Source of the DNA: Vicia villosa
Lineage: Eukaryota > Streptophyta > Magnoliopsida > Fabales > Fabaceae
Assembly: GCF_029867415.1 (NCBI RefSeq)
Contig: NW_026705156.1
Location: 761,001-825,000, forward strand
Reading direction: 5' to 3'
Length of the DNA stretch: 64,000 nt
Shown here one piece after another: positions 23,901 through 35,435 of the stretch. The notes under the pieces are model-generated. The model worked only from the letters and a program-made list of their open reading frames with translations, was not told the origin of the DNA and did not search any database. How positions within the stretch are numbered: position 1 is the stretch's first letter; each line of letters starts with the position of its first letter. A program made the translations under genes and the position numbers.

Positions 23901-24318
23901 TATCACAAAATTCCCTTACTTCATTCCTACTCAGTCGCTTCGTGAATTTCCTCCACTACTACAAGGATCCAAAGAAGGTTCACTCTGTCCAATCGAAAAC
24001 TTAGAACTCCCAATCATTTCAAACCTTACTACGACAATTGGGTTGTCCACGATTCCGCGACCGACACTCCTCTTATGGCGGACAATCTCAACATCTCTTC
24101 TACTCAACTGGCTTTTACTACTTCAGCTCGAGTCATTTCAGATCTTACGCATCCTCGTAGTGGCTCTACCACGATCTTATCTATCGCATATACAGTCAGT
24201 GAGCTGGCCAGGCTCAACGAATGAATACTATGATAGTAGAAATCGGGCGAGTAACACACACATGTGAGGGAGAAGAGAATTGCTATTGATGTCTCATGGC
24301 AGGGACAAGAATCGACCT
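20982..24318 (-). other. Internal region of the LTR retrotransposon, no intact coding
   Basis: About 3.3 kb, less AT-rich than its surroundings, with only short ORFs in all six frames (up to about 124 codons). I compared pieces by eye with RT, integrase and gag motifs and found nothing convincing. It may be scrambled pol or unrelated filler carried by a LARD-like element. Confidence 0.6.
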
Positions 24319-24330
24319 GCTCTGATACCA
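24319..24330 (-). other. Primer-binding site, initiator tRNA-Met type
   Basis: Minus strand TGGTATCAGAGC, two bases downstream of the 5' LTR end, complementary to the 3' end of initiator tRNA-Met. Confidence 0.9.
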
Positions 24331-24332
24331 AC

Positions 24333-27300
24333 TGTAACACCCCATACATATATAGGGGTGGCAAAACGGGCCGGGGCCTGCCGGGCCGCCCGCGCACCCG
24401 CCAAAAATTGGCGGGTTGGGTTGGGATTTTACGCTCGCCGCTCGCCAAAGCCCGCCCCGCCAAAACCCGCCGCCCGCCATACCCGCCCCGCCAAAGCCCG
24501 CCGCTCGCCAAAACCCGCTCCTCCTCCAAAACTCACTCTTTTTTTAGTTAATTTTAGTAATTGCAATTCTTGATGGTTTATTTTATGCATTCATTTATAA
24601 ATATATGTAATATTTTTTAGAGTAAATTTGTTAAAAAATTACTTCTATAAAAAATTGTTTTAAAAAATAAGTGAAAAGTTTAATTAAAAGGTAAAAAAAA
24701 CATATTAATCTATTAAAAATATATAAATAAAAATAGGCGGGTAAGCCCGCCGCCCGCCAACCCGCCATCTTGGCGGGGCGGGCATGATTTTGATGCCCAT
24801 TTTACTTGGCGGGCATGCCCGCCCCGCTTGTTGTTTGGCGGGCATAAGGCGGGGCGGGCGGCGGGCGGGGCGGGCGGCCCGTTTTGCCACCCCTATACAT
24901 ATATGTCTAGAATAATATGTAGTGATGTTATAAATGGTACAAGAAACATACATAAGCGGTAAAGACAAGGAATTAAAATTCGTATACAATTCAAATGTCC
25001 AACTGAAAACGTATATGATTGGCTTGTCTTCAACAATGCACAGCGGAAAGGTAATGTCTAACGAGGTCTTCCTGCCAATTGCTTATCCATAGGCTTCAAG
25101 CAATCCATCCAGCAATCCATCTACCTCTAACCTGTTCCTGAAAAAAAATTAAGAGGAATGGGGTGAGATTACTAAATCTCAGTGAGTTCCCCTATCTTAC
25201 GGGTTCACTCGGTTCTACAAGGTACATGCAAGCAAACAGATTCACCGAGAATCCGGGTTTTTCCTCACGGCTAGGTACAAGTACAAACAAGGGTAATATC
25301 ATCGTTGGTAGTCCCATAACTAGCCGACGAGATAGCAAACAAACAGGTACACAGCCAACAACAAGCAGATATGCAGACTCGTACCCATGTACGAGGAATC
25401 CAGGAGTAAGTTTACTTGCCTGCTACATAGACTACGCATCCACACCCTCGATGAGTTACCTCTCATGCCTAATTGTCGAGAGACTTGTACATGCACATCG
25501 CAAGTGAATCGGATAAGTCCTACATGGTTTATCCGTGACGAGTTACAGCTGTGACTTGCCTACATGGCTTCACGGCCCCGTCAATCACCATACGCCAATG
25601 TGATCGCAACAATGTACAAAACGCCATCACGACTACATGAGCTCACCGGGCGAAAGCCTAGTAATATTGTCTATATGACATCACTAGAGGTGAGTTTACT
25701 GAGAAGTGCATCCTATATGGTACCACTACCTCACCATACCAAGCACGCAGATGTGTACCTGCTAGAGGAACGCCATAAAAGACCCTCTCAGCGCATCGCA
25801 ATGGTAGCTCAGGTGCGTACGACATACCCAGATCACACAGCAAGGTATCCCAGATCACACAGCAAGGCACGAACTAAAGATCACACAGCAATAGTCGTGG
25901 TCTTAAGCGATTTACCCTCTATTAGCAAGGCCTACTCCGATTCAAGCATATACACACATCACCGAGATCACACCGCACGGTATAAGCCATCACACAGGAA
26001 ATCACATCCGAATGTTCAACCGGAACAAACGGGAAACAATGCATAATTATACGTAACGTTACATGTGATTCATACATCATCAAACATGTATACCAATGTC
26101 ATAACCATAGTGTAATCATGCATTCAATCATCATAGAAACACATAATCAATCAATTAATATCATGATAATTCTCATTTCAGAACATGAGGCTTTCGGTTC
26201 CCGATACGGAACGAAACAACACTCAACAGGGAAAGGTATAAATTCTGCATCAGGCCAGTTCGCTACGCGAACCTCCAGCGAAGCCCCGATTCGCTACAGC
26301 GAGCAATAGCGAGCTCCAGCGAATAAATCAAATCAATTCCCAGACTTATTCGCTACTCGGTTGCTGCAGCGAACCACTCGCTACAGTGAGCCAAAGTTCG
26401 CTAAGCGAAAGTTCTTAACAAAGGAAAAACCAGAACTTCCCATAACACATTTAAACTCCTAAAAATACGCCAAGGATTCAAAGTTCAGTTTAGGGTAACA
26501 TTATGCAGCTTAATAGTCAAGTTAACATCTTGGTCCAAGTCTAACACAAGGATAACATCTTATCGCCATAAACTCGTGGCTAATTGTGCTTATTCTAATC
26601 CCAAGCAACACGTAATCATGTACCATAATTTATGTCTGCATAAAAAGCATATTATCTGAGCATTATCACGTAGAGAACTGAAAGACCTTTCCAACGCTTC
26701 TGACGGCGCTCCGTTTCGAGTTGTAGAACTCAAGTCATGGCCGTTTTATTGAAAATAGAATTATGCAGTCTGCAGGCATTCGCTGCAGCGAACACAGAGT
26801 TCGCTGTAGCGAACCTGACAGTGCAGAACACGAATTTTGGGTTCTAACAGCCATTCTTTGCATCTCAATCCACCCCAAATCAAACCCTAACATACAATGT
26901 CGACCCAAGGCTTATATTAATCATCCAAAGCATAAGGAAGCATCATAAGAACACATTTATATGAATTGATCAAGCATGCAACAAGTTATCCCAATCTAAA
27001 CCCTTGACATGTAAGATTCCCAAAATCCTACCCACATTCCTAACTATGGAACTCACCTTATCCCATGAAGGTTCTGAGTTGTAGAGGTTGAAAGGATGAT
27101 AATGATGCTCTCAAGGTTCTCCTTTGATTAAAATTCTACCTCCAATGTTGTCAAACCCGCATGCATGTCTTTCCCAAAAAATCAGCATCAGACCCTCTAC
27201 TTCAAACGCGTTTTTCTCCATGATAAAGAACATGCAAGAGGCGATCCATATATGCAAATTGTAGAGAAATTCGTAAGCTTTCCAACGGGACCAGAATCAT

Positions 27301-27585
27301 CTCAATCGGAGTTGCGAGTGAAGAGTTATTACCTGTTTAGTGAAGGCTGTTCATAGTGTGCGAAAATGCAATTGATGAAGATGAACATGAGTCTTCCTCT
27401 CCTCTCCCATGCTTCTAAGTTTCTCATCTTCTTTCCTACTTCTGATCCCTTCAGCCAAACAAACCCTTATATCTCTCTCTTGGACCAACATGCCCTTTAT
27501 CTAACCCATATTTACCATTATGCCACATGGTTCATTATTCTACTAATATCACATAATCATGCTTAGAACAATATAGGATATTACA
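24333..27585 (-). repeat. LTR (5' LTR of the minus-oriented element) with nested MITE
   Basis: Near-identical copy of 18266-20967, interrupted after 20 bp by the hAT MITE at 24353-24895. Without the MITE and one 8-bp duplication it is 2702 bp. Confidence 0.95.
24353..24895. mobile_element. GC-rich hAT-type MITE
   Basis: Ends TAGGGGTGGCAAAACGGGCC and the inverse GGCCCGTTTTGCCACCCCTA are perfect. An 8-bp target duplication TACATATA lies at 24345-24352 and 24896-24903. It is 543 bp with very GC-rich terminal 150-bp arms (repeated CGCCCGCC/GGCGGG) and an AT-rich centre. It has no gene; ORFs of 94-141 codons over it are shadows of the GC-rich arms. Confidence 0.95.
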
Positions 27586-27985
27586 TTTCTATACATTCAA
27601 TTATTATTTTTTTATGGGTACCAGACATATATATTCAATATTATTTTTCACGGGTGCCATACATTTTTCCATACATTCAATTATTATTTTTTTACAGGTA
27701 CCAGACATTTTTCTATACATTCAATTATTATTTTTTCACGGGTACCAGATATTTTTCTATACATTCAATTATTATTTTTTCACAGATTCCAGACATTTTT
27801 CTATACATTCAATTAATATTTTTTCACGGGTACTAGATATTTTTCTATATATTCAATTAATATTTTTTCACGGGTACCAGACATTTTTCTATAAATTCAA
27901 TTAATATTTTTTCACGGGTACCAGATATTTTTCTATACATTCAATCAATAGTTTTTCACGGGTACCAGACATTTTTCTATTAAAA
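27586..27985 (+). repeat. Helitron 3' minisatellite
   Basis: About eight units of roughly 45-50 bp with core CACGGGTACCAGACATTTTT and CTATACATTCAATTATTATT, ending about 60 bp before the Helitron 3' terminus. Units vary by single bases and small indels. ORFs across it are repeat artefacts. Confidence 0.92.
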
Positions 27986-28018
27986 AATATCTGAAACAAA
28001 TGCGCGTCCCGTACCAGA

Positions 28019-28048
28019 ACCCGTGCAGACGCACGGGTTTGTTACTAG
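28019..28048 (+). other. Helitron 3' end: hairpin and CTAG terminus
   Basis: Stem AACCCGTGC / GCACGGGTT with loop AGAC, then TGTTA and CTAG followed by host T. This is the standard Helitron replication terminator layout. Confidence 0.9.
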
Positions 28049-28122
28049 TTTTATTATAAAGGACTAATTTGACTCAGGTAATATTTGTGAGGGATTAAAA
28101 TGGGTCTTCACTCTATATATTA

Positions 28123-29344
28123 TTATAATTTGTCACAAGTTAAGAGTATAGAATAAAGTAATAAAAATATTTGGTTGGAGTGTTGAATGAGTGTGAAATT
28201 ATAATGATGTTGTATGTTGGTTGTATGTGTGTGTCATTGTGTTGTTTTTGTGTGAATAACGGTGAGTATGAATTTTTTTGTGTTGTCTCTAATAGTTGGC
28301 AAGACCAAGTTGTAGGCTTATGGCCAGTGTTGAATTGTAATAGGCTTATTGCCAATGTCGAAACGTTGATACGTTGTTGTTGCTATGCCTATTTAATGGC
28401 AAGACTAAGTTGTAGGCTTATGGCCAATTGTTGATTCGTTGTTGTGTTGTTGTTGAAGTAGTGTTGTTGTTGTTGTTGAAGTTGTATTTTGTGATTGTCG
28501 CATTTCATCGAGTCACATACATACATATTTGCGATGGTCTGGATTGGCAAACACGTTGACCTGGATTGGCATAAAGTTGAAGTTGAAGGCTTATGCCTTG
28601 TTGATGCCTCTATTAATTGGCAATTATTAAGTTGGGAGTTTTGCTCTGTTATTAAGTTGGGAGTTTTGCTCCGTTATTAAGTTGGGAGTTATGCTCCATT
28701 GGTATCACATGCATGTGCATTGTAACGAGTCGCATTCCACGTCGTATATTTGAGTTGTTGTGTTGATAAATTATTGGTTATATTTTGTTGATATTTATGT
28801 TGTGGTTGATGTTGCTTGCCAAGTTGTGAAGCAGTGATTTTTGTATAATCAGATTCTAATATATTACTTATCATACGTTTTATTATATGGTTTGATATCT
28901 CACCCTTCTGTTTGAATGTTACCCCTATGTTGGTAACACGCAGGTAATCAAGAATGAAGGCTGCTTACCTTCATTAGTTCGAGTCGGTGTCGTCGCTCTG
29001 ATACGTAACACTCGGGGATGAACGCGTGTTTGTTTATTGTTGTTTTTTTATTATGTTGCTGAATTTATAAGTTGTTTTCATTAAAGACTTGATGTCTTGA
29101 AGTGGTTTTGAGTTGTACATGAGATTATATCAATTTAAATTGAATTTTGTGAATCCTCTGCGTAGTAATGAAATTGTTTTGAATTTTAAAGAATAAAACA
29201 GGTGTTGTTTATGTGTTATGTATCTGAATTATAAATGATTGAATGTCGTGACTTTTATGTTGAAAGTGTAACATCCCATGTTTTGTTGGAAATTTTATAA
29301 CTCTGATTTTTGTAATATTCGTCGGGTAGAAATGGGGTGTTACA
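28123..29344 (+). mobile_element. LTR relic (3' part), probably chromovirus-type
   Basis: The segment ends AAATGGGGTGTTACA, the usual end of Tekay-like LTRs, and contains GATATCTCACCCTTCTGTTT (about 28890-28910) and a GGTAACACGCAGGTAATCAAG block. No primer-binding site follows, so it is a solo or 3' LTR. The Mutator-like element at 13800-28113 inserted into it. Repeated GTTGTTGTTG and 20-bp TTAAGTTGGGAGTTxTGCTC units occur at 28440-28700. Confidence 0.6.
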
Positions 29345-29697
29345 CTGAATCCTCAACCCTCATGAACCATAGCCCAAACGACCTCAAACCACCCTAATGC
29401 AAACACCAACACCCTCTCTCAAACTTCTCTGAACTCATTACAGGCGCCAATTTGAGGCAACAAAGCCTCCAAGAAAAATCGAAACAAAACTCACTCACAA
29501 AATAAAACCTAGTTCAGAAAATCTTTAAAAAAAACAAATGAAATTGAAGCTGGTACCTCAGTCAAAAGCCAAATCAAATAAATAACCGACCTACATTTAT
29601 ATTCGGACACGCAACTGTTCGGAATAATGCAAACAAAACAAAAATGGATAGTGATATTTCAAAACCAAGAAAACAGAGGAATCAAACAACAACATTC
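29345..29697. other. Unassigned non-coding stretch
   Basis: No gene or repeat structure recognised between the LTR end and the CACTA-like terminus. Confidence 0.4.
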
Positions 29698-30632
29698 ACT
29701 ACTACAAAAAGGCATATAACAACGGATGGAAAAGATATGTAATCACGCAGTCCAGGCATTGTTACGTAGAGTGTTTTTGTAAATGTATTACTTACAATCA
29801 CGGTCTTGTGACCGTTGTAGTATACTGGTAAGTACGGACGATATCATAACTGTTAGGAAACTCAAATGTGGTTATAAACCTAAAGATCTCATGTTTTATT
29901 CTCCGCGGCAACATTTTGGAACATAAATTACAATTCATCACGGTTACATTAGATAACCGTTATGGAAAGTATCCATAGTTTATTATATACTACGTAGATT
30001 TTTTTTCACACACCTCATTAAAGAAATAAAACCATTCAAATTGATGAAGAAGTATATAATCTGAAAATTAAACTATTCTTAAAAACCAACTTAAACAAAC
30101 TATTGTTTTCCGAATTGCATGTCTCTCGTCATTCATTTCCTGCTCTTTAACACATAGTATATGGTTCAATGGTATGATTCCTTCATTGCATCGATTCCTT
30201 CGATTCTAGTTTAATTTGAATAACATTAATTTATTAGTTAGGTCTACTTCATCATCGTCTCTTATCATCGTGATTGTTATGATGACTTATCATCATAACA
30301 ATGATAAGTGACGACAATGAGGTAGACCTAGCCAATAATTATATTGTATTCAAATTAAACTATAAGATATCGATGTATTGAAGGAATCATGTCATTGAAT
30401 CACATTATTAATGCTAAAGAACGTGAAATGAATGAAGAGACACATGCAATCTAAAAAACATTAATTGAGATAAATTGATTTAAAAAAATGGTTTTAGACT
30501 ATAAGTTTCTTCGTCAATTTTAATGAATGCATTTTCAGTGAAAGGTTAATGAAACAAACAATCTACATAGCATATAATAAACTATATTTCATCTACTGTC
30601 AACCTATATAAGAATTTAAATAAAAAAACATT
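29698..30632. mobile_element. CACTA-like element, left end
   Basis: Begins CACTACTACAAAAAGGC and carries inverted short motifs typical of CACTA subterminal repeats, for example AATCACGGTCTTGTGACCGTTG (first 20 bases AATCACGGTCTTGTGACCGT) and ATCACGGTTAC...GTAACCGTTAT-like blocks. A palindromic patch at 30236-30330 contains CATCATCGTCTCTTATCATCG and its inverse. It is cut at 30637 by the Ogre-type element and may resume at 45387. The right terminus was not found. Confidence 0.55.
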
Positions 30633-30637
30633 GGTGC

Positions 30638-33600
30638 TGTAAACTCGGTTTTTTGCGAACTGACTCCTTGCTCTTTTTTTTTTCTTTTTATTTTTTTATA
30701 TTTTTGCAAGAGTCGCCACCGACTTTTATTTTATCCAACATTTAGGAAAGGCATAAAAGAACAGGAAAGACCTTTTGACAGATTTTGGGTTCGGGGGGTT
30801 GGTTATACAAAGGGAAGGTTTTAAGCACCCTTTGTATCCATGGTTATCCATGGGCTCTTAATTGCTTAGCTCACTTTTTAAAATGCTTTATTGATTTGAA
30901 AATAGAAGAAGTGAAGATGGACAATATGTCACATAGGTCTCTGAAGAGTTTCACCGGGAATAATGCCCTTCAAATACCAGATGAAAGTTTTGAAAATAGA
31001 TGAGAAGTTTTGAAAATACGTTGTTTGAAAATGAAAGTTTTTGAGCAAGCAATTAGGAATTATCTACTCTCAATTTATAAGATCTTTCCTATGCATTTAA
31101 TACTTTTCTTAAATGATGGTATGATTAAAAAAAGTAATAAGAGGGAAAACCATAGAGGTGCAAGTGTGCAAAGTGATTTTTTTTAGTTTTATCTTGATTA
31201 TTAATATTTTAGCTCAAAGGTAAAAATATGGTCCAAGTGGACAAAAGGAAGATGACGGAAACATAAACAATGCGTCCAAATGGACAAAGAAAAAATAGCG
31301 GAAGCATAAATAATATATCCAAATGGACAAAGAAAAAATAGCGGAAACATAAATAATATGTCCAAATGGACAAAGAGAAAATAGCAGAAATATAAATAAT
31401 ATGTCCAAATGGACAAAGAAAAAATAGCAGAAATATAAATAATATGTCCAAATGGACAAAGAAAAAAGTAGCAGAAATATAAATAATATGTCCAAATGGA
31501 CAAAGAAAAAAATAGCAGAAATATAAATAATATGTCCAAATGGACAAAGAAAAAATAGCAGAAATATAAATAATATGTCCAAATGGACAAAGAAAAAATA
31601 GCAGAAATATAAATAATATGTCCAAATGGACAAAGAAAAAATAGCAGAAATATAAATAATATGTCCAAATGGACAAAGAAAAAATAGCAGAAATATAAAT
31701 AATATGTCCAAGTGGACAAAGAAAAAATAGCAGAAATATAAATAATATGTCCAAATGGACAAAGAAAAAATAACAGAAATATAAATAATATGTCCAAGTG
31801 GACAAAGAAAAAATAACAGAAACATAAATAATAAATAATAAAATAAAGCATAAAGCAAGAAATATAAAGAACAATATAATAAAATGCGGAAATTAAAGTC
31901 AATTGTTAGTATGTTAGCACGTGAATCATCTTGAAGCTAGTCAAGTATATTCACGATGTTAGTAAAGATCGATGGTGAGTGAATGATGATCTCGGATTTA
32001 AAGTTAATGAAAATTTATCAGAAGCTTGATAGAATCATAGCGACTACACGATAAATTTCCAAAAGTCTTAAATCAACTGCATACAATCTCTGCCATATTT
32101 GATCTTTTATTCCAATTCGGGACAAAGAAAAAAAAAAGAAATAATATCAAATAATATACAAAAATAAATATAAAACAAATTAAACTTAATATTTTTTTTT
32201 TGTGATTTTTTTGGAATTGATTTTAAGTTAATTAATAAACTAATTAAACAAATAATTAAACTTAACAAAAAATATTCTTTTTATGTCAAAAAATAGATTA
32301 TAAAAATATAAACCTAAATCGAAAGGAAATTTTTTTTTTTTGGTTTTTTAGGTATTTTTAATTAATTATGCAAAGAAAATAAATTGATTAAAAGATATTG
32401 AAGAAAATTAAATAAAAGGATCTTGTATGGTGAGTTTATGATGGATCATGGTGAGCTTGATCAATGGCAAAGAAGTATTTCAATATTTAACATCATCAAG
32501 TAAAAAAGGAAACAAGGATGAATACTTAGATAAATCAAAGTATATTTGGAAAATAAAAGAAACTATTGAATTAAAATGAAATATAAATGATGCATATTTT
32601 ATAGAGTTTCAAAGTGAGGAAACTTACCTTCAAATGATGTTTGGTTTGAGTGGAGGTTTCTTAGTTTTGTAATTCCAAATTCTTACTCCCTTTGAAACTT
32701 GAAACTTGGAAGAAAGAAAAGAAAAGAGAAAACAAAGACTTGACAATGTTTTTTTTTGGTGTCCTCCTCCCTTTCATTATGAACATATGGTTGCCTATTT
32801 ATAGGAAAAACTTGTATGCAATGATATAAGGATAATAACACAAATAAAAATTAAAATATAACATTTAAAGATAATATCAAAATAAAAATAGTAAAATCAA
32901 GTTATAAGATAATATCAAAATAAAACTTAAATACTAATTTTGGTTTAAGACAATACCAAAAATGAAATTAAAAATATAAAATATTATAAAAAAAGAAAAA
33001 CGAAATAATAATAATAACATAACTAATAAAATAAATTTAAACAAAAATATGGTTAATTAAAATAATATTAACTAAAATAAAAATTGAGAATGAAGATTTG
33101 TAGAAAAATATAAGATAAGATGGTTAGATAAACTATTAAAATGATGGTGGAAAAAAAATATGGTTAGTTAGAATATTCTATTATAACAAAAAAAAATGAT
33201 GATAGTATTTGGGATAATTATTGATAAATATGTGATGATGAACTTTGAAGATAAAATGGAATATTAGCATTTAATGCCTTAAGTTAAAAAGACTAACCAT
33301 GGTTTAAAATCTCAAGTGTTTTATTATTCTTTCCAACTTATGATCATTGCATATCTTGAATGGAATCTTGGCCTTTAGAGATGAATTGGATCATTGCTTG
33401 TATCATATGAGCATCTTGGATAATATCTTTGAATTATCTCACTTTAATTAAATTTTAAATGAATAAAATTTAATTAAAATGAAATAAAAATGTCATGAAT
33501 CATGGATATATTGTGAATATCTTTAAACATATGAGAATCAAGATTAAATCACAAAAGAATTGGCCTTTTTGAAAAAAAATCAAATTTTGGTCATTACTTG

Positions 33601-35416
33601 TTTCATGCAATTTTCCAAAAAAGGTCAACTTCATCAAGGCATATCTCCCTCAATTTTGATCCTATGAAAGTGTTCTTTTACTTTTTAGAAAGCCCAAGAT
33701 GTCCTCTACAAGCCACTTTGGAAGCGTTTTTGCATTTGGAGAAGTTATTTCGATGATATGGGCTTTGACAAAAAAACTGCTTTTTGTTGACTTTGAAAAT
33801 GACCTGTAATGTTTTGGCTTATATCTCTTAGGCGGAAGCATTTCTTGACCTTGGTTCCAACATCAAAGTTGTAGAGAATTGAATTTCCTTGAGAATTAGC
33901 TTTGGTTGGAATTTTTCTGATAAATTATGAGAGAGTTATGGTCGGTCAAAGTTCAGTTGACTTTTAGGTAAAAAAACTCTAATTTTGCAATTTTGAGTTT
34001 TGTTGATTTCTGAACTTTTCTTGATGAATTATGATCAACCATTGATCACATGATGAATCTTTTGACAAAATATGGATGTTGACAAAAAATTGCATTTTTG
34101 ACTGTGTGTTGACTTTTTGGTCAAACTGGTCGTCTGTTGACTGTTCGAGCTATTGACTGTGCGTCCGGGTATTAACGTAACAGTTAAAGTGAAAACTTAA
34201 CAGTTAAAGTTAATTTTTTTCTTTTTGTTTTTTTTGTTGTGTTAATGGTGAAAATTTTATTTACCTGAGCTGTTAGAAAAACACAAACATAATAAATAAA
34301 TAAAATATACTGTACGCATACGAAATTACCGATAATAACCTTGAAAAAATATTTAATGCACAGAAAAATAAATATTTAACACACATAATATTATCTTGAT
34401 AATTAAACTACCGTACAACAGATAGTACAACATTTAATACTAACAGTACAAATATTACATAATATAATGAACAGTACGACAAACAAACGGTACATTAATT
34501 GAGAATAAAAGATACGACAAACTTTAAAAATGACGATTAATAATCCATGCTATGAACAACAGAAAATAGATGATCGGAAGTGTAACCATTGCAGGTCCGC
34601 ATTTTTCAGGACTATGCAGACAGAAGAAGGACATGATCACTGTAAAAATAGTGATGACTATAAGAAAAAGTGTATCCATCCACTTTGCCATTTTTGCCGG
34701 GGAAGAAGAGGAAATAATTATGAGATAGAAGTTTGAGAAATTTGGGAGATGAGTGAAATTTGATGTGAGAATTTATGGAAAAAATGAGGAGTATTTATAG
34801 AGTGAAAAGAGAGAGATAGAGACGTTGGAAATGGAGTATTACCGTTTGAATACTAGTAGGATTTGAAAAAAAAGTATGGTAGGTTTTTGAAAAGAAAAGG
34901 GGTATAGAATAAAGCTAGGATTTGATTTGAAAGAAAAAGAAAGGAAGATATTTGAAAAGAAAGAAAGAGATTTTGAAAAAATAATATAGTATAAAAATAA
35001 AAATTAGTGGGAAATAAAACCAATAATAATTTAATTGTTACCAGTATAATCTGAAACCCGGACTCCGCACCTGCAAATTTTAATTCTGTACCAACTGCGT
35101 CAGCATTATTTATCTGAAAATAAATCTCAAATAAACAGTGTATGAAGTGATAAACAGCATTTTGCGTTTATGTAAGAATAAATTTAACAGCGAACCAAAA
35201 TACTGTATAAAAAAAATTCTAAAAATTGAGTATTTATAAAATCAGGATATTTATGAAATAAAAATCCAAGATTGTATAAAACTCCAAATTTTTAGACAAA
35301 AGTCTGTCGACTTCTCTTTTTAAAAAAAAACGCAGGCAAATTTTGGGGTATAACAATAATGATCATAACACTTAGAAAATGATGGGATCTCAGAGGTCAA
35401 AAATTGGGGTGCAACA
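30638..35416 (-). repeat. 3' LTR of the Ogre-type element (4779 bp)
   Basis: Contains the conserved GGTTGGTTATACAAAGGGAA block near one end and a 43-bp minisatellite (about 31224-31829). It is about 126 bp longer than the other LTR, close to three 43-bp units. It carries a 68-codon Cys/His-containing ORF (34530-34736, plus strand) that recurs unchanged at 44497-44703. Confidence 0.95.
31224..31829 (-). repeat. 43-bp minisatellite in the 3' LTR, about 14 units
   Basis: Unit core TCCAAATGGACAAAGAAAAA plus TAGCAGAAATATAAATAATA. Because 43 is not a multiple of three and no unit holds a minus-strand stop in any phase, all three minus frames stay open for 214-233 codons and encode the same 43-residue hydrophobic period. 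I treat these ORFs as repeat artefacts. Confidence 0.95.
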
Positions 35417-35435
35417 GATGCCCCTATTTAAGTTT
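35417..35435 (-). other. Probable polypurine tract region of the Ogre-type element
   Basis: Minus strand AAATAGGGGCATC directly precedes the TG of the 3' LTR. The purine run is short, but position and sequence fit Tat/Ogre elements. Confidence 0.6.

Larger units (their letters stand above)
18266..27585 (-). mobile_element. LTR retrotransposon without recognisable pol (chromovirus/Tekay-like signals)
   Basis: Two direct LTRs (18266-20967 and 24333-27585) begin TGTAACACCCC and end GGATATTACA, flanked by the 5-bp duplication TTTCT (18261-18265 and 27586-27590). A tRNA-iMet-type primer-binding site (minus strand TGGTATCAGAGC, 24319-24330) and a polypurine tract (minus strand AAGGGGGGGGAGAA, 20968-20981) set the minus orientation. 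The 3.4-kb interior has no recognisable gag, protease, RT or integrase, so the element is a large non-autonomous derivative. The LTRs are exactly equal in length (2702 bp) once a nested MITE and its duplication are removed, and differ at few positions, so insertion was recent. Confidence 0.93.
14572..28048 (+). mobile_element. Non-autonomous Helitron, expanded to 13.5 kb by nested insertions
   Basis: The 5' end is TCTACAATATAAGAAAG and the 3' end is CTAG (28045-28048), preceded by the hairpin AACCCGTGC-AGAC-GCACGGGTT. The insert lies between A (14571) and T (28049), as Helitrons do, without target duplication. Removing it rejoins the right arm of the Mutator-like element, which confirms both borders. 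Without the LTR retrotransposon inside it is about 4.15 kb. No Rep/helicase coding region is visible, so it depended on another Helitron. Its 3' part carries a minisatellite of about 50 bp per unit. Confidence 0.9.
13800..28113. mobile_element. Mutator-like (MULE) MITE, about 837 bp before it was split
   Basis: A perfect 9-bp duplication TATATATTA (13791-13799 and 28114-28122) flanks termini GAGTGAAGATCCATTTT and AAAATGGGTCTTCACTC, inverted. Nine-base duplications and long inverted termini define Mutator-like elements. The left arm (13800-14000) also folds with 14400-14571, and the missing outer part of the right arm lies at 28049-28113. Everything between 14572 and 28048 is a later Helitron insertion. 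No mudrA transposase is present, so the element was non-autonomous. Confidence 0.9.

Noticed and set aside
24104..24573. ORFs rich in Pro/Arg/Ala/Gly around 24264-24573
   Set aside because: They read through the GC-rich arm of a hAT MITE and are not genes.
27586..27985. Regular repeat array suggestive of CRISPR
   Set aside because: Units are contiguous minisatellite repeats without unique spacers, in a plant genome and inside a Helitron.
30785..31003. 72-codon ORF repeated at 40872-41090
   Set aside because: It lies antisense across the conserved Ogre LTR block and is duplicated only because both LTRs carry it.
31201..31902. Three overlapping minus-strand ORFs of 214-233 codons encoding hydrophobic Phe/Leu/Ile/Tyr repeats
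   Set aside because: They are translations of a 43-bp minisatellite, open in all three phases because of composition. The same arises at 41296-41855 in the other LTR.
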